64,000 nt of DNA from an uncultured Eggerthellaceae bacterium (GTDB taxonomy: Bacteria; Actinomycetota; Coriobacteriia; Coriobacteriales; Eggerthellaceae). The DNA is taken from NCBI GenBank assembly GCA_910588905.1, contig CAJURZ010000008.1:20836-84835 (forward strand), written 5' to 3'. Below are positions 41,832 through 50,729 of the stretch, piece after piece. Under the pieces are notes generated by a model. It had not been told where the DNA came from and ran no database searches. It was given only the letters and a program-made list of their open reading frames with translations. Every line of letters begins with the position of its first letter. Positions within the stretch are counted from its first letter, which is position 1. The position numbers and the translations under genes are program-made.

Positions 41832-43748
41832 CTAATGGATCCCCGGCCACACGGCACCAACGGCTGGTTCGTAGACATCGGCATTCTCAGCATCCGTGGG
41901 GATGACCTTGAACTCCTTCAGGAGCCCATACACGTCCGTGTCCTTGATGGCGTCCAGCCCCTTCGCCAAGAGCAGCTTCTCTATCAGGCTCATGTTCATG
42001 TCCGTGGCGGGCTTGCCATCCCGCAGTAGCACGGTGGCGTTCAGTAGCACGCGCAGGTCGAATGCGCTGCCCCATACCTCGGGCACGCCGCGGTCGATGT
42101 CAAGCAGCGTGTACACCGCCTCCATGCCGGTTCGCATGGAGTATTCCGTGGTGAAGATGGTATCGCGCGGGGTCTCAGCGAACTGGCCGACGAAGGCGAA
42201 GTTCACAGCGCCATCAGGTACGACCAACGGGCGATCCGCATGGGCGCGGGGCATGAAGAACGCCGTGATATAAGGCATCATGCAGGGCACGGTGTTGGCG
42301 CTGTTCGTTGCAAGCTCCTCGATCTGCTCCTCGGGCACGCCAATGTGATACAGCCATTCTTGGCAGATCTCCTTACCAGTGCAGTCGCGCATGGGCTTCT
42401 GTATATAGTTGCCGGACTTGTCAGTGAACAGGCCGTAGAGCCACACGCACACGGTACCGGGCTCCTGGGCGCGGAATTGCGGCTGGCGATTGATGGTCCA
42501 GGAGAGCAGCCAATTGGAATCCTTGACGGACACGATGCCGCCTGTGACCACGTTGCCCGAAAGCGGATCGCGCCTGCAGATGTCCTTGATGTAGGGCAGG
42601 ATCCTATCGTCCAGGGTGGTGACGGTAGCGCTCTCCCAATTGCTGAGCTCAGGGGCAGAGCAGAACTTCTCAGGGTGACCGAACTCAGGGCTCTGGACAG
42701 CGATGCGCTTCCACAGGTCCCAGCCGTCCCCGGGCACCAGCGTGGGGTCGAACGCTGCTGGCGTATCTTGACTGCCGAAGGAAGAGTGGGCCACGCAGCT
42801 ACCCGGCGTGATGAAGACCAGGTCATCCTCGGTGAGCGCGATGACCTCTTCGGCGCCCTGGATGGCAGGATCGCCCGCACCCGGCAGCCCCTCGGCGGCA
42901 TCTTCTATCCCCGCATCCTTGCCGCGCATGAGGCGCAACTCGGTAGCGATCTTGCGGTTGTTATCCTTGGCATCACTACATGAGAAGTTCACATCAGTCA
43001 CATGGGTGTTGAATTGGAAGTCCACGCCATGGGCCTGAAGGTAGTTCTGCAGCGGCAGGATCATGGATTCGTACTGGTTGTAGCGCGTGAAACGCAGCGC
43101 GCTGAAGTCAGGGAGTCCGCCCAGATGATGGACGAAGCGGGTGATGTAGCGCTTCATCTCCAGAGCGGAATGCCAGTTCTCGAAGGCGAACATGGTGCGC
43201 CAGTACAGCCAGAAGTTGGAGTTCAGCACCTCGTCGGAGAAGTACTCGGTTATCTTCTTGTCCTGCAGCTGGTCCTCTGGCGTGAAGAACAGGTTCATGA
43301 TCTCCATGCAGCCCTTATCTGACAGGTTGAATTTATCGTCAGTGTGGGCATCCTTGCCGCGATCGACCGTGGCGCGGCACAGCGAGTAGTTCGGGTCTCG
43401 CTTATTCAGCCAATAGTAGTAGTCCAACACGCTGACGGTCTCATCTTCGATGGAGGGCACGTCACGGAATACGTCCCACATGACCTCGAAGTGGTTATCC
43501 ATCTCGCGGCCGCCACGCATAGTGTACCCCAACTGGGAGTAATCCCAGCCATCGCAAGCTCCGCCCGCGCGGGAATCACGTTCGAGGATATGGATATCCT
43601 TACCGGGCATCTGAGCATCGCGCACCAAGAAGAAGGCGGCGGTGAGCCCCGCCAGGCCTGACCCCACGATATAAGCCTGCTTGCCCTCGACGCCCTCGGG
43701 CTTCAGGGGATGAGCGAACGCCTCGTAGTTTCCACTGGAATAGTACAT
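41832..43748 (-). CDS. ohyA: Oleate hydratase (MCRA family, FAD-dependent)
   Basis: The enzyme adds water to the cis-9 double bond of oleate, giving 10-hydroxystearate; many gut bacteria use it to detoxify unsaturated fatty acids. The 638-residue product starts MYYSSGNYEAFAHPLKPEG with AAGGAAGGGAAG upstream. It has the FAD motif AYIVGSGLAGLTAAFFL, MRGGREMDNHFEVMWD with an acidic residue in the place used for FAD-assisted catalysis, and EYSMRTGMEAVYTLLDIDRG near the C-terminus. Length and domain order fit the family. A strong terminator follows. Confidence 0.93.
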   Translation of the reverse strand: MYYSSGNYEAFAHPLKPEGVEGKQAYIVGSGLAGLTAAFFLVRDAQMPGKDIHILERDSRAGGACDGWDYSQLGYTMRGGREMDNHFEVMWDVFRDVPSIEDETVSVLDYYYWLNKRDPNYSLCRATVDRGKDAHTDDKFNLSDKGCMEIMNLFFTPEDQLQDKKITEYFSDEVLNSNFWLYWRTMFAFENWHSALEMKRYITRFVHHLGGLPDFSALRFTRYNQYESMILPLQNYLQAHGVDFQFNTHVTDVNFSCSDAKDNNRKIATELRLMRGKDAGIEDAAEGLPGAGDPAIQGAEEVIALTEDDLVFITPGSCVAHSSFGSQDTPAAFDPTLVPGDGWDLWKRIAVQSPEFGHPEKFCSAPELSNWESATVTTLDDRILPYIKDICRRDPLSGNVVTGGIVSVKDSNWLLSWTINRQPQFRAQEPGTVCVWLYGLFTDKSGNYIQKPMRDCTGKEICQEWLYHIGVPEEQIEELATNSANTVPCMMPYITAFFMPRAHADRPLVVPDGAVNFAFVGQFAETPRDTIFTTEYSMRTGMEAVYTLLDIDRGVPEVWGSAFDLRVLLNATVLLRDGKPATDMNMSLIEKLLLAKGLDAIKDTDVYGLLKEFKVIPTDAENADVYEPAVGAVWPGIH

Positions 43749-43873
43749 GACTGCTTCCCTTCCTTTGCCTAGAAGCGGCTCACGCCGCATAGGCCTGATT
43801 CTGGCCTTCTTGCGCCTGGGGCCTAAGCCCGCAGGGAAGCTGTCATAGGGGTGGCAATGGGTTGTTGAGATGA

Positions 43874-43917
43874 CGAAAAGGGACGGAGGTCACACCCATG
43901 GCCCTCGTCCCTTTTCG
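43874..43917. repeat. Long inverted repeat upstream of oleate hydratase
   Basis: CGAAAAGGGACG (43874-43885) pairs with CGTCCCTTTTCG (43906-43917), with extra partial pairing inside. Without a U-tract in either direction it is not clearly a terminator. It lies between the BaiA-like gene and ohyA. Confidence 0.6.
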
Positions 43918-43949
43918 GAGGGGCCGATCCAGAGAATGCAATGTCACTC

Positions 43950-43977
43950 GTCGGGGTCGATCGTGATCGACCCCGAC
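43950..43977. repeat. REP-like palindrome, copy G
   Basis: GTCGGGGTCGATC-GT-GATCGACCCCGAC is a 13-bp perfect palindrome starting 13 bases past the stop of the BaiA-like gene; its core is that of copy E. Confidence 0.75.
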
Positions 43978-43989
43978 ATAGCTGCGGGG

Positions 43990-44742
43990 TTACGGCCTTG
44001 ACAGCCCATCCACGGGGATGACCGCACCTGAGATATACGAAGACATCTCAGAGGCTAGGAACAGGAAGGCGTTCGCGATGTCCTCCGGCTCACCGATGCG
44101 ACCCAGCGGAATGGATTCGATCAAAGGCTTGATCATGGATTCCGGCAGCGCGTCTACCATATCCGTATGGGTGATGCCTGGAGCCACCGCGTTCACGCGG
44201 ATATCGTGCTTCGCCAACTCCCGCGCCAGTGACAGGGTGAGACCATTGATGGCGAACTTGGACGTGGGGTAAGCGCTCCCAGAAGGCTGCGCATGCTTAC
44301 CTACCATGGAAGAGGTGTTGATGATAGAGCCATGACCGCCCTGGCTGATCATGATGCGAGCCGCAGCCTGACTGCAAACGAAAGGGGCGATGACGTTGAT
44401 ATCCATGACGGATTCGAACTCTTCTACGGTGTAATCCACCAGAGCCGTACGTGAGCTGACACCAGCGTTGTTGCAGAGGACATCCAGGCGACCGAAGCGC
44501 TGAACCACTTGGTCGAAGGCATCTTTCACGGAATCTGCGTCTGTCAGGTTCGGGCAGATGCCCATGATATCGTCCGTGAATCCCTCTTCGGCCAGCTTCG
44601 CTAAAGCCTTGTCCACCGTCTCTTGACGAGACCCGCATAACGCCACCTTCGCCCCGTTCTGCAGGAACTCTTTGACGATGATGTAACCGATGCCGCGCGT
44701 GCCTCCCGTGACGATGGCTACCTTATCCTGAACGATGCCCAT
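43990..44742 (-). CDS. Short-chain dehydrogenase/reductase, BaiA-like
   Basis: The 250-residue product starts MGIVQDKVAIVTGGTRGIGY (AAAGGATT upstream). The Rossmann motif is TGGTRGIG (12-19), NNAG at 91-94, catalytic Ser144/145, Tyr158 and Lys162 (SAYPTSKF). Over the whole length it resembles Clostridium scindens BaiA 3-alpha-hydroxysteroid dehydrogenase: VQDKV, NGAKV, EEFxxxMDINV, EPEDIANAFLFLAS and PVDGLSRP are shared. SRQ after strand beta-2 (residues 38-40) replaces the acidic residue expected for NAD users, hinting at NADP(H) use. It could equally be another hydroxysteroid or acyl reductase; its neighbour ohyA also acts on gut lipids. Confidence 0.85.
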   Translation of the reverse strand: MGIVQDKVAIVTGGTRGIGYIIVKEFLQNGAKVALCGSRQETVDKALAKLAEEGFTDDIMGICPNLTDADSVKDAFDQVVQRFGRLDVLCNNAGVSSRTALVDYTVEEFESVMDINVIAPFVCSQAAARIMISQGGHGSIINTSSMVGKHAQPSGSAYPTSKFAINGLTLSLARELAKHDIRVNAVAPGITHTDMVDALPESMIKPLIESIPLGRIGEPEDIANAFLFLASEMSSYISGAVIPVDGLSRP

Positions 44743-44903
44743 AGAGAATCCTTTCATCTTCGAATATGATCCCTTGAATATGACGGGGCCGAAAAGCCTT
44801 GTCAATATTCCGACCCAGACGGTTACGCTCTCTTAATGTTGGAAAAGTGTTGCGCGTTCGTGGATGCTTGGCTAGAATAGGCAAACGCGCTTCGTGCGCA
44901 TAG

Positions 44904-44979
44904 GGTCGGGTAGCTCAGTTGGTAGAGCAGCGGACTGAAAATCCGCGTGCCGAGGGTTCAAGTCCCCCTCCGACCACCA
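44904..44979 (+). tRNA. tRNA-Phe (GAA anticodon), CCA encoded
   Basis: GGTCGGG pairs with TCCGACC (one G-U), discriminator A and CCA follow. The D-arm GCTCAGTTGGTAGAGC, the anticodon loop CTGAAAA (anticodon GAA) closed by GCGGA/TCCGC, and the T-loop GGTTCAAGTCC are all standard. Confidence 0.98.
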
Positions 44980-44987
44980 CTAACTCG

Positions 44988-45014
44988 AAGGCTCCCTCAC
45001 GGGAGCCTTTTTCG
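44988..45014 (+). terminator. Terminator of tRNA-Phe
   Basis: AAGGCTCCC-TCAC-GGGAGCCTT followed by TTT lies 8 bases after the CCA end. Confidence 0.9.
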
Positions 45015-45101
45015 TTCCTCGCCAAGATGCCGGAGGCCCTTCGCGGTCGATGACGACTGCCGTCACCCAGAGACCCCCGCTGCCCTGAATGCTCTCCTAC
45101 G

Positions 45102-45130
45102 AAAAGAGCGCGGACCGAAGCCCGCGCTCT
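45102..45130 (-). terminator. Terminator of the LRR/VWA surface-protein gene
   Basis: AGAGCGCGG (minus) pairs with CCGCGCTCT around a TTCG-containing loop, then TTTT. It starts about 24 bases after the gene's stop. Confidence 0.85.
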
Positions 45131-45153
45131 CAAATCAGCCCCGCAGAAAAGGT

Positions 45154-48100
45154 CTAGCCTTGGGTCACGCCTACCGGTATGTAGGGAGAACCCGCCTTCG
45201 CCTTCTCGCTCCGTCCGATGAGCTGATCCTCGAAATGATCGATGTCCTTGATGTACTTGCGACGACGAAGGACCACGGCCGCACCATACACCAGAGTAAG
45301 GACGATGCCCAAGAGCATGAACCAATGCACCCAGCAATGAGGCGCATCGAAAGCGCTCATCGGAGTCTCATCATCAGCGATGACCTCTTCTGCGGCGTTT
45401 TCCTCAGGAGTCCCAGCCAACGGATTTGCATCATCGGGAATGGCCAGAGCCACAGGCGTTATAGGGGCGGGAAGCGGTGCCGCCACAGGAGCTGCCGCGG
45501 GCGCAGGAGCAGGAGCCGGTGCAGGAGCGGGAGTTGGCTCCGTAACAGGAACGTCGGGATCAACCGGAGTCTCAGGACCGGGAGTTGGCGTAGGCTCAGG
45601 GTTCGCCACCGTACGATCAAGGGAAAGCTGCAAGCCTGCCGCGGCACCTCCGTCATGACCGAACGTCGCTTCGCCGTTGTTGATGGCATAGCTATAGGTG
45701 CCCACACGATCCGCCAAGCCTTCTTTGAGCGTCAAGCTGTAGGTCAGCTTATGGTCAGTGAACGGCATGCCGTTCAACGTCCAAGTGATCACGCCGTCAC
45801 GGTAAGACACCTCCCCAGCAGTAGCGCTCAGATCAGTCACATCGAACTCTTCGGCATTCACCGGAATGGTCACTGTGTTATTGCCATAGACTGCCGTGAA
45901 GGCTTTGTTCATCGCAGCGCCGAACTCATCGGTGTTCGTTGATTCGTACACCTGATTGCAAATGCCATTCATGACACTGAGCGCTTTGTCATGCTGGCTA
46001 GCAGCGGGGGAATGGAGCACGCCGTAGATGTCGATGCCACTGTCTTTGAGCTGCGATGAATACTCTTGAGCCTTTTCAGAGGAGCCACGATTCGGCGCAC
46101 CGTCAGAAAGGAATACCACCACACAGTTCCGGTTCGGATCATGCGCCTTGGCTAGGTCATGAGCGCGGGCAAGCCCCCGTTCGTAGTTGGTGTTCTCGTT
46201 CAAGGGTTCAAGGCCCTGGATGAATGCACGGGCATCGCTTGAGGACGCCAAGAAACCCTGCGTGTCCACTACGGTTTCGACCTTATTGTGCTCGCCCCCA
46301 AAGGCGACGATGGCAACCTGGCAATCATAACCTGGAGCATCGAGCAGCTGTCCGGTCATATCCAGCAGCTTGGACTGCATGTCATAGAAGCGAGCATTCG
46401 CATCTTCTGGATTGCCGAGTTGCGCCATCGAGGCGGAGAGGTCGGCCACGAAGATGTAATCCATCTGCTTTGCGCCTGTGTAATAGGCATCCACCTGGAC
46501 CTCTGCCACTCCTGTCTGGGTGTCTTCCCAGCGTGCTTGCTGCATGATCTGCGTGCCGTTGTCGTAGGTGTTCCAGTTCTCGCTCTTGCCAACAGCGCCC
46601 GTATCCCAACCATCTTCCTGAACCAGTTCGCCGATCTCTTCAGCATTGTCTAGATGGAACTTACCCGCAAGAATGGCTTCCACGCGCTTCATGATCTCAT
46701 CATTGCTGCCGATGTATCCCATCTTTGCAAGATCGGCAACAGTGAGGCCGGTCAAGCTCTTGCACCCATAGAAGGTGAACCCATTGATCCGCTCGCTCAC
46801 ATTGCTCAGGCTATTGACGGTCGTCAGGCTAGAGCAGCCCCAGAAAGCGTAATTATCGATGAGCCTGATGTGGTCCATATCCACCGTCTGCAGACCTACG
46901 CAGTTATAGAAAGCATACTGGCCGATGGTGTCGACATCATTCAGAGTGACCGTCTCAAGGCCTTTGCAGCTTGCGAAAGCATTCTTGCCAACGGTCGTAA
47001 TGTTATCCAGCGCAATGGTCTTCAGGCTGTACGTGCTCAGGAAGGCTTGCTCTCCAACGGTGGTGACATCGCTCAAGGCCAAGGTCTTCACATTGGAGGC
47101 ACCCTGGAGCACGCTTGCGCCTATCGCGCCAATGCCACTGAGAGTGACAGTATCAAGAGCAGTGCAACCGAGGAATGCTTGGGTTTCGATCGCGCCGATA
47201 TTCTCAAGCACCGCCGTTTCGATCCCCGTGCACCCACTGAACATCTGGGTGGGAAGAGCGTCGAAATTCTTAAGGGTTACGCTCTTCAAACCCATACACC
47301 AGTAGAACAGGGTCGCGCCCAAGGCGTTGGCTCCGATCTCGCCACCATCAAGGGTCAGATCCGTTAGGCCAATGCAATAGGAGAACGGGGAGCGATCGAA
47401 CTCTCTGATATCTGTCAGCGACAAAGACGCAAGAGGATCACAATGCCGAAATGCTTCAGCACCCACAAAGGAGATGTCGTTCAAGCTAACGGTGGTCAAT
47501 GCATCGCTCTCAGCGAAAGCATTCGTAGCCACCGTTCCTATCTCTGCGAGAGACACATTCTGGAGCTTGGAGGATTTGAAGAAGGCGTGGTCTCCGATGA
47601 TGCCAACACCGCTCATGTTCACGGTTTCGATATTTGGCCAGATCGACCAGAAGAACGCATAGGCTGCCACAGCCTCAACATCATTGATGACAAGGGTCGT
47701 GACATCTGCCTCTTTGATACCCAGATCCTTTACGGCTGCGCGAGCGATTCCTTGATCGAGCAGTTCCATACCCCTGAAGGTAAGGGTTCCCGTCTCGGCA
47801 TCGAACCCATAGGGCTCTTCGGGCTCAGTGACCGCTTCAGGCGAATCCGTTTCCTGCCCTTCGCCTTCCTCTGCGGTCGTTCCCTCAGGAATCTCACCAT
47901 CGGTGCCAGAAGGATCATCGTTCGTCTCTTCTTCAACGACCTCTTCGGACGGATCATCGGTCATGGCTTCATCAAGATCTTCTTCACCGTTACCTTCGTC
48001 CGTTGATGACTCGGAGGGTTCCTCCGTCATGGTGATATCGCTGTCCGTCTCTTCCTCAGATGCCAAAGCGCGATCTGCGAAGATCGGGAGATTCAGCATC

Positions 48101-48189
48101 AATAACACCAGCAGAAAAGACAGGAGAACCGAAAGCACCTTCCCCTCTGCTGTATTCCTGGCGTCTGCAAGTCTACTCAGAAACTGCAT
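45154..48189 (-). CDS. Large surface protein: signal peptide, BspA-type leucine-rich repeats, VWA domain, Pro/Ala-rich stalk, C-terminal membrane anchor
   Basis: I use the ATG at 48189 (MQFLSRLADARN, GGAAGGTGAGG upstream). The 1011-residue product has a signal segment (residues ~17-44), an acidic Glu/Ser/Thr region (45-125), LRR_5 repeats (about 130-480; for example GKNAFASCKGLETVTLNDV), a VWA domain from about 577 with the MIDAS Asp583-Leu-Ser-Ala-Ser, a beta-rich spacer (MPFTDHKLTYSLTLKEGLA), an Ala/Pro stalk and a membrane segment (WFMLLGIVLTLVYGAAVVL) followed by Arg-rich and cytoplasmic tail. There is no LPXTG. Two IxDD-xxP sequences (IPDDANPLAG, IADDETPMSA) precede the anchor. It is probably an adhesin or sensor at the cell surface. 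Confidence 0.88.
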   Translation of the reverse strand: MQFLSRLADARNTAEGKVLSVLLSFLLVLLMLNLPIFADRALASEEETDSDITMTEEPSESSTDEGNGEEDLDEAMTDDPSEEVVEEETNDDPSGTDGEIPEGTTAEEGEGQETDSPEAVTEPEEPYGFDAETGTLTFRGMELLDQGIARAAVKDLGIKEADVTTLVINDVEAVAAYAFFWSIWPNIETVNMSGVGIIGDHAFFKSSKLQNVSLAEIGTVATNAFAESDALTTVSLNDISFVGAEAFRHCDPLASLSLTDIREFDRSPFSYCIGLTDLTLDGGEIGANALGATLFYWCMGLKSVTLKNFDALPTQMFSGCTGIETAVLENIGAIETQAFLGCTALDTVTLSGIGAIGASVLQGASNVKTLALSDVTTVGEQAFLSTYSLKTIALDNITTVGKNAFASCKGLETVTLNDVDTIGQYAFYNCVGLQTVDMDHIRLIDNYAFWGCSSLTTVNSLSNVSERINGFTFYGCKSLTGLTVADLAKMGYIGSNDEIMKRVEAILAGKFHLDNAEEIGELVQEDGWDTGAVGKSENWNTYDNGTQIMQQARWEDTQTGVAEVQVDAYYTGAKQMDYIFVADLSASMAQLGNPEDANARFYDMQSKLLDMTGQLLDAPGYDCQVAIVAFGGEHNKVETVVDTQGFLASSSDARAFIQGLEPLNENTNYERGLARAHDLAKAHDPNRNCVVVFLSDGAPNRGSSEKAQEYSSQLKDSGIDIYGVLHSPAASQHDKALSVMNGICNQVYESTNTDEFGAAMNKAFTAVYGNNTVTIPVNAEEFDVTDLSATAGEVSYRDGVITWTLNGMPFTDHKLTYSLTLKEGLADRVGTYSYAINNGEATFGHDGGAAAGLQLSLDRTVANPEPTPTPGPETPVDPDVPVTEPTPAPAPAPAPAPAAAPVAAPLPAPITPVALAIPDDANPLAGTPEENAAEEVIADDETPMSAFDAPHCWVHWFMLLGIVLTLVYGAAVVLRRRKYIKDIDHFEDQLIGRSEKAKAGSPYIPVGVTQG

Positions 48190-48446
48190 GACCTCACCTT
48201 CCCCATTTCCCTTGCGATTCCCATTACCTGTTGCGTTCTTGCGCTGCCTTTTCGTGATCATTCTGTGGTCAGATCGTAAAGAGCAGATGCAATGAATATA
48301 TAGAAAGAACGCATCCTGCCGGAGCGAGAAATCCACCCCGTTTCATGCATCTGGGGTAGAAGCCGAAAAAGTGCCTTTACGCTGGGGTTTCTCAAAGCCG
48401 AAAGCGATATATATCGAGTGTAAGGATACTATGTCAATCAAACGGC
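48190..48446. other. Divergent spacer between surface protein and regulator genes
   Basis: No gene is credible here. Minus-strand TATATA sequences around 48295-48300 could serve the surface-protein gene with a leader near 100 nt. Three copies of TGTCA occur near the plus promoter (48433, 48455, 48466), possibly an operator. Confidence 0.55.
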
Positions 48447-48475
48447 TTGTTACTGTCAGGGTAATGTCATACCAT
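48447..48475 (+). promoter_or_regulatory. Candidate promoter of the AlbA/Schlafen-type regulator
   Basis: TTGTTA (48447-48452) lies 17 bases from TACCAT (48470-48475). The start near 48482 leaves about 27 nt before the ATG, containing GGAGGGGG. Confidence 0.45.
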
Positions 48476-48508
48476 TGCAAGAACCTATGAGGCGCAGAGG
48501 AGGGGGCC

Positions 48509-49972
48509 ATGGCCACAGGGAACATCACGATAGAGCAACCACGCTGGAGCGTGGATTCGCTTGCCCTGGTGTGCGGGGTGGCGAATGCGGGCGGTGGTCG
48601 CATCATCATCACCACTGACACCAAAGACCGCTCCTCGGGCTTCCGGAGGATGCGCAAGCCCTTCGAGCAAGTGCCTGCTGCTATCCAGAGGGACATGGGG
48701 CTCGTCTGCACCACGGCGCCCGTCATGCAAGAGGGGTATCTTTGCCTTGAGATAGATATCCCGGAGGCTCCTGAGCCCGTTGCCTCCGAAGGCGTCTATT
48801 GGCTTTACACTCCCGAAGGCAATGAACCGCGAACGCGCGGGGACATCCTGCGTGCCCGTCATGAGAGCGAAGCCACCGCCTGGGAGATGCGCCCTCTGCC
48901 CTTCGTAAAGCATGAGGATGTGCACTCCGATTCCGTGCTGGCCTTCGGCGCCCTCCCGCTGCCCAACTTTGCCACCTCGGATGAAGGGGTGCGGGATACG
49001 TTGGCAAGTCGCTTGGAGCACATCGGCCTGACCCGTCCCCACAGTCGGGAGTTGACGAATGCAGGAGCCGTGATGCTGGCTGCTCACCCGCCACGCTTCG
49101 TACCCGGTGCATCCGTGCGCCTCATGACCTTTGGGGACCCGCTCTTCCCCGCTGGTTCCCGAGATGAGCTTGCCGGTCCTTTAGGCCAACTGCTCGAGGA
49201 TACCGTGCGGTTGATCTTCGGGCGCTACCAGAGCGATAGCTCCCCCTTCGCCGCTCATAGCAGGACCATCATCCCACTGCCTCCTGAAGCGGCCATTCGC
49301 GAAGCCCTGGCGAATGCCCTTGTGCATAAGGATTACGAAAGCGGCGTGCCCGTACGAGTGAGCCTTCATCCTGACCGGCTGGTCATCAGCAACGTAGGGG
49401 GCCTTCCTGAAGGATGGGATATCGAACGGCTTCTGGGTGAGCATTCGCCTCGGCCACGTAACCCCACCATCGCAGCCACAGCCCACCTTTTGCAACTGGC
49501 GCCCGGGTGGGGCAGCGGCATCAGCCAGATGATATCCGCCTGCCACCAGGCAGGCTTCGCAGCCCCCAGCTTCCAGATAGATCCTGACGAGGTCCAGGTA
49601 TCCTTCCCCTTCGAACCCGTGGAGCTTGAGGATCAGAGCAGCTCGATGTCCTTGGTGGGTGTCAGCGAGGAGCATGCTGACAAGAACAGCGCGAACACTG
49701 GACGGCCTTTAGATCATATTGCGGGAGGCCCGCTACAGAACCGCTTCGTTGACCATTCCATAGCCGCAGCGAACCGATTGGATATGACGAACACCGACGA
49801 ATATGTACTGCGCGTGCTTGCCACGAACGGGCGGGCCACGGCGGTGCGCATAGCCGAAGTGCTCGGTGTCAGCGAACGCACGGTCCGTCGCTCATTCAAG
49901 AAGCTGAGGGAGCTTGGGTTCATCGAACGCATCGGGTCAGACAAGGCAGGCTATTGGAACCTTCTGGAATAG
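48509..49972 (+). CDS. AlbA_2/Schlafen-type DNA-binding regulator with ATPase-like core and C-terminal winged helix
   Basis: The 487-residue product is preceded by GGAGGGGGCC. An N-terminal AlbA_2-like domain (VCGVANAGGGRIIITTD, VPAAIQRDMG) binds nucleic acid in this family. The middle has a HATPase_c_4-type module as in RecG-like transcription regulators: PLPPEAAIREALANALVHKD, VSLHPDRLVISNVGGLPEGW, RNPTIAATAHLL, GSGISQMISACHQAG. The C-terminal ~75 residues form a helix-turn-helix (YVLRVLATNGRATAVRIAEV, ERTVRRSFKKLRELGFIE). These proteins usually act as transcription regulators; targets may include the divergent surface-protein gene. Confidence 0.88.
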   Translation: MATGNITIEQPRWSVDSLALVCGVANAGGGRIIITTDTKDRSSGFRRMRKPFEQVPAAIQRDMGLVCTTAPVMQEGYLCLEIDIPEAPEPVASEGVYWLYTPEGNEPRTRGDILRARHESEATAWEMRPLPFVKHEDVHSDSVLAFGALPLPNFATSDEGVRDTLASRLEHIGLTRPHSRELTNAGAVMLAAHPPRFVPGASVRLMTFGDPLFPAGSRDELAGPLGQLLEDTVRLIFGRYQSDSSPFAAHSRTIIPLPPEAAIREALANALVHKDYESGVPVRVSLHPDRLVISNVGGLPEGWDIERLLGEHSPRPRNPTIAATAHLLQLAPGWGSGISQMISACHQAGFAAPSFQIDPDEVQVSFPFEPVELEDQSSSMSLVGVSEEHADKNSANTGRPLDHIAGGPLQNRFVDHSIAAANRLDMTNTDEYVLRVLATNGRATAVRIAEVLGVSERTVRRSFKKLRELGFIERIGSDKAGYWNLLE

Positions 49973-50069
49973 AAGTCCGTCGCTCAAAGCGAAGCCCGGG
50001 CGGTACTTTCAGCGCCGGATCAGGATAGCGGTCTGCTGACCCGCTTCAACAGGGTGCAAGAGCGCTTGC

Positions 50070-50564
50070 TCACGCAAGCAGGCTTGCCAGCTCTCGCTCA
50101 TCATGGAAGCGTTGCGTGTCATTCGATTCCCCCAGCCGGATCACTTCGCCTTCCCAGACCTTGCCCTTATCAGAGAACTTCGTGGAATGGACGATGTGGG
50201 TGAACCGCATATGCGCTTCAGTAGGGTCATCATTGAGTTGAGAGCTGTACGAGAGATCGTTCAGCATGGTGCGAAGCCTCTGAACATAGGCTGACGCGCC
50301 TTCCTCCTTCACGGGCACAATGCCCAGCTCGCCATTGTAGATGGCGCCGTCAGCGATGAACGCCGTACGAACGCTCTCCCGACGACGGCACTCAACAACG
50401 GTGATGGCAATGCAGACTCCGATGACGACTACCCACCACAGAATGGTGATGGCCAGGTCCAACGGGTTGTCTACAAGGTTGAAATGCAGATGGTTCCAAA
50501 GCCAGAGAAAGAAGATGGATGCGGCAGCCAAGATAGCGATGATGGCGATATTGCTCTTTCTCAT
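50070..50564 (-). CDS. Small membrane protein of unknown function
   Basis: The start at 50564 (MRKSNIAIIAILAAASIFF) has GAGG upstream. The 164-residue product has two membrane segments (IAIIAILAAASIFFLWLW and LAITILWWVVVIGVCIAITVV) and a cytoplasmic C-terminal domain of about 100 residues (YNGELGIVPVKEEGASAYVQ, MRFTHIVHSTKFSDKGKVW). I recognise no family. A weak promoter may be present near 50676-50704 (TTGTCA on the minus strand). Confidence 0.7.
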   Translation of the reverse strand: MRKSNIAIIAILAAASIFFLWLWNHLHFNLVDNPLDLAITILWWVVVIGVCIAITVVECRRRESVRTAFIADGAIYNGELGIVPVKEEGASAYVQRLRTMLNDLSYSSQLNDDPTEAHMRFTHIVHSTKFSDKGKVWEGEVIRLGESNDTQRFHDERELASLLA

Positions 50565-50729
50565 AGAACCTCGATCTCTTCTTATCTGCAGAAGGTACTG
50601 ATGGATAGGCCGTTCGCTCAGAGCCACGAATCTGGTCCAGATACAGGCCAGCAGCGCTTCGATGGTAACAGGACGTTAAACTTAGTTTACGAAACCGTTG
50701 ACAAATGGTTCCTTTCGGCACGAGGAGCA

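Noticed and set aside
45154..45330. LPXTG sorting signal in the large surface protein
   Set aside because: No LPXTG-type pentapeptide is present before the C-terminal membrane segment; only IxDD-xxP sequences.
50676..50704. Promoter TTGTCA-17-GTTTAA upstream of the small membrane protein at 50070
   Set aside because: The -10 is too far from consensus to list as a feature, though the -35 is good; a palindrome (TAAACTTAGTTTA) overlaps it.
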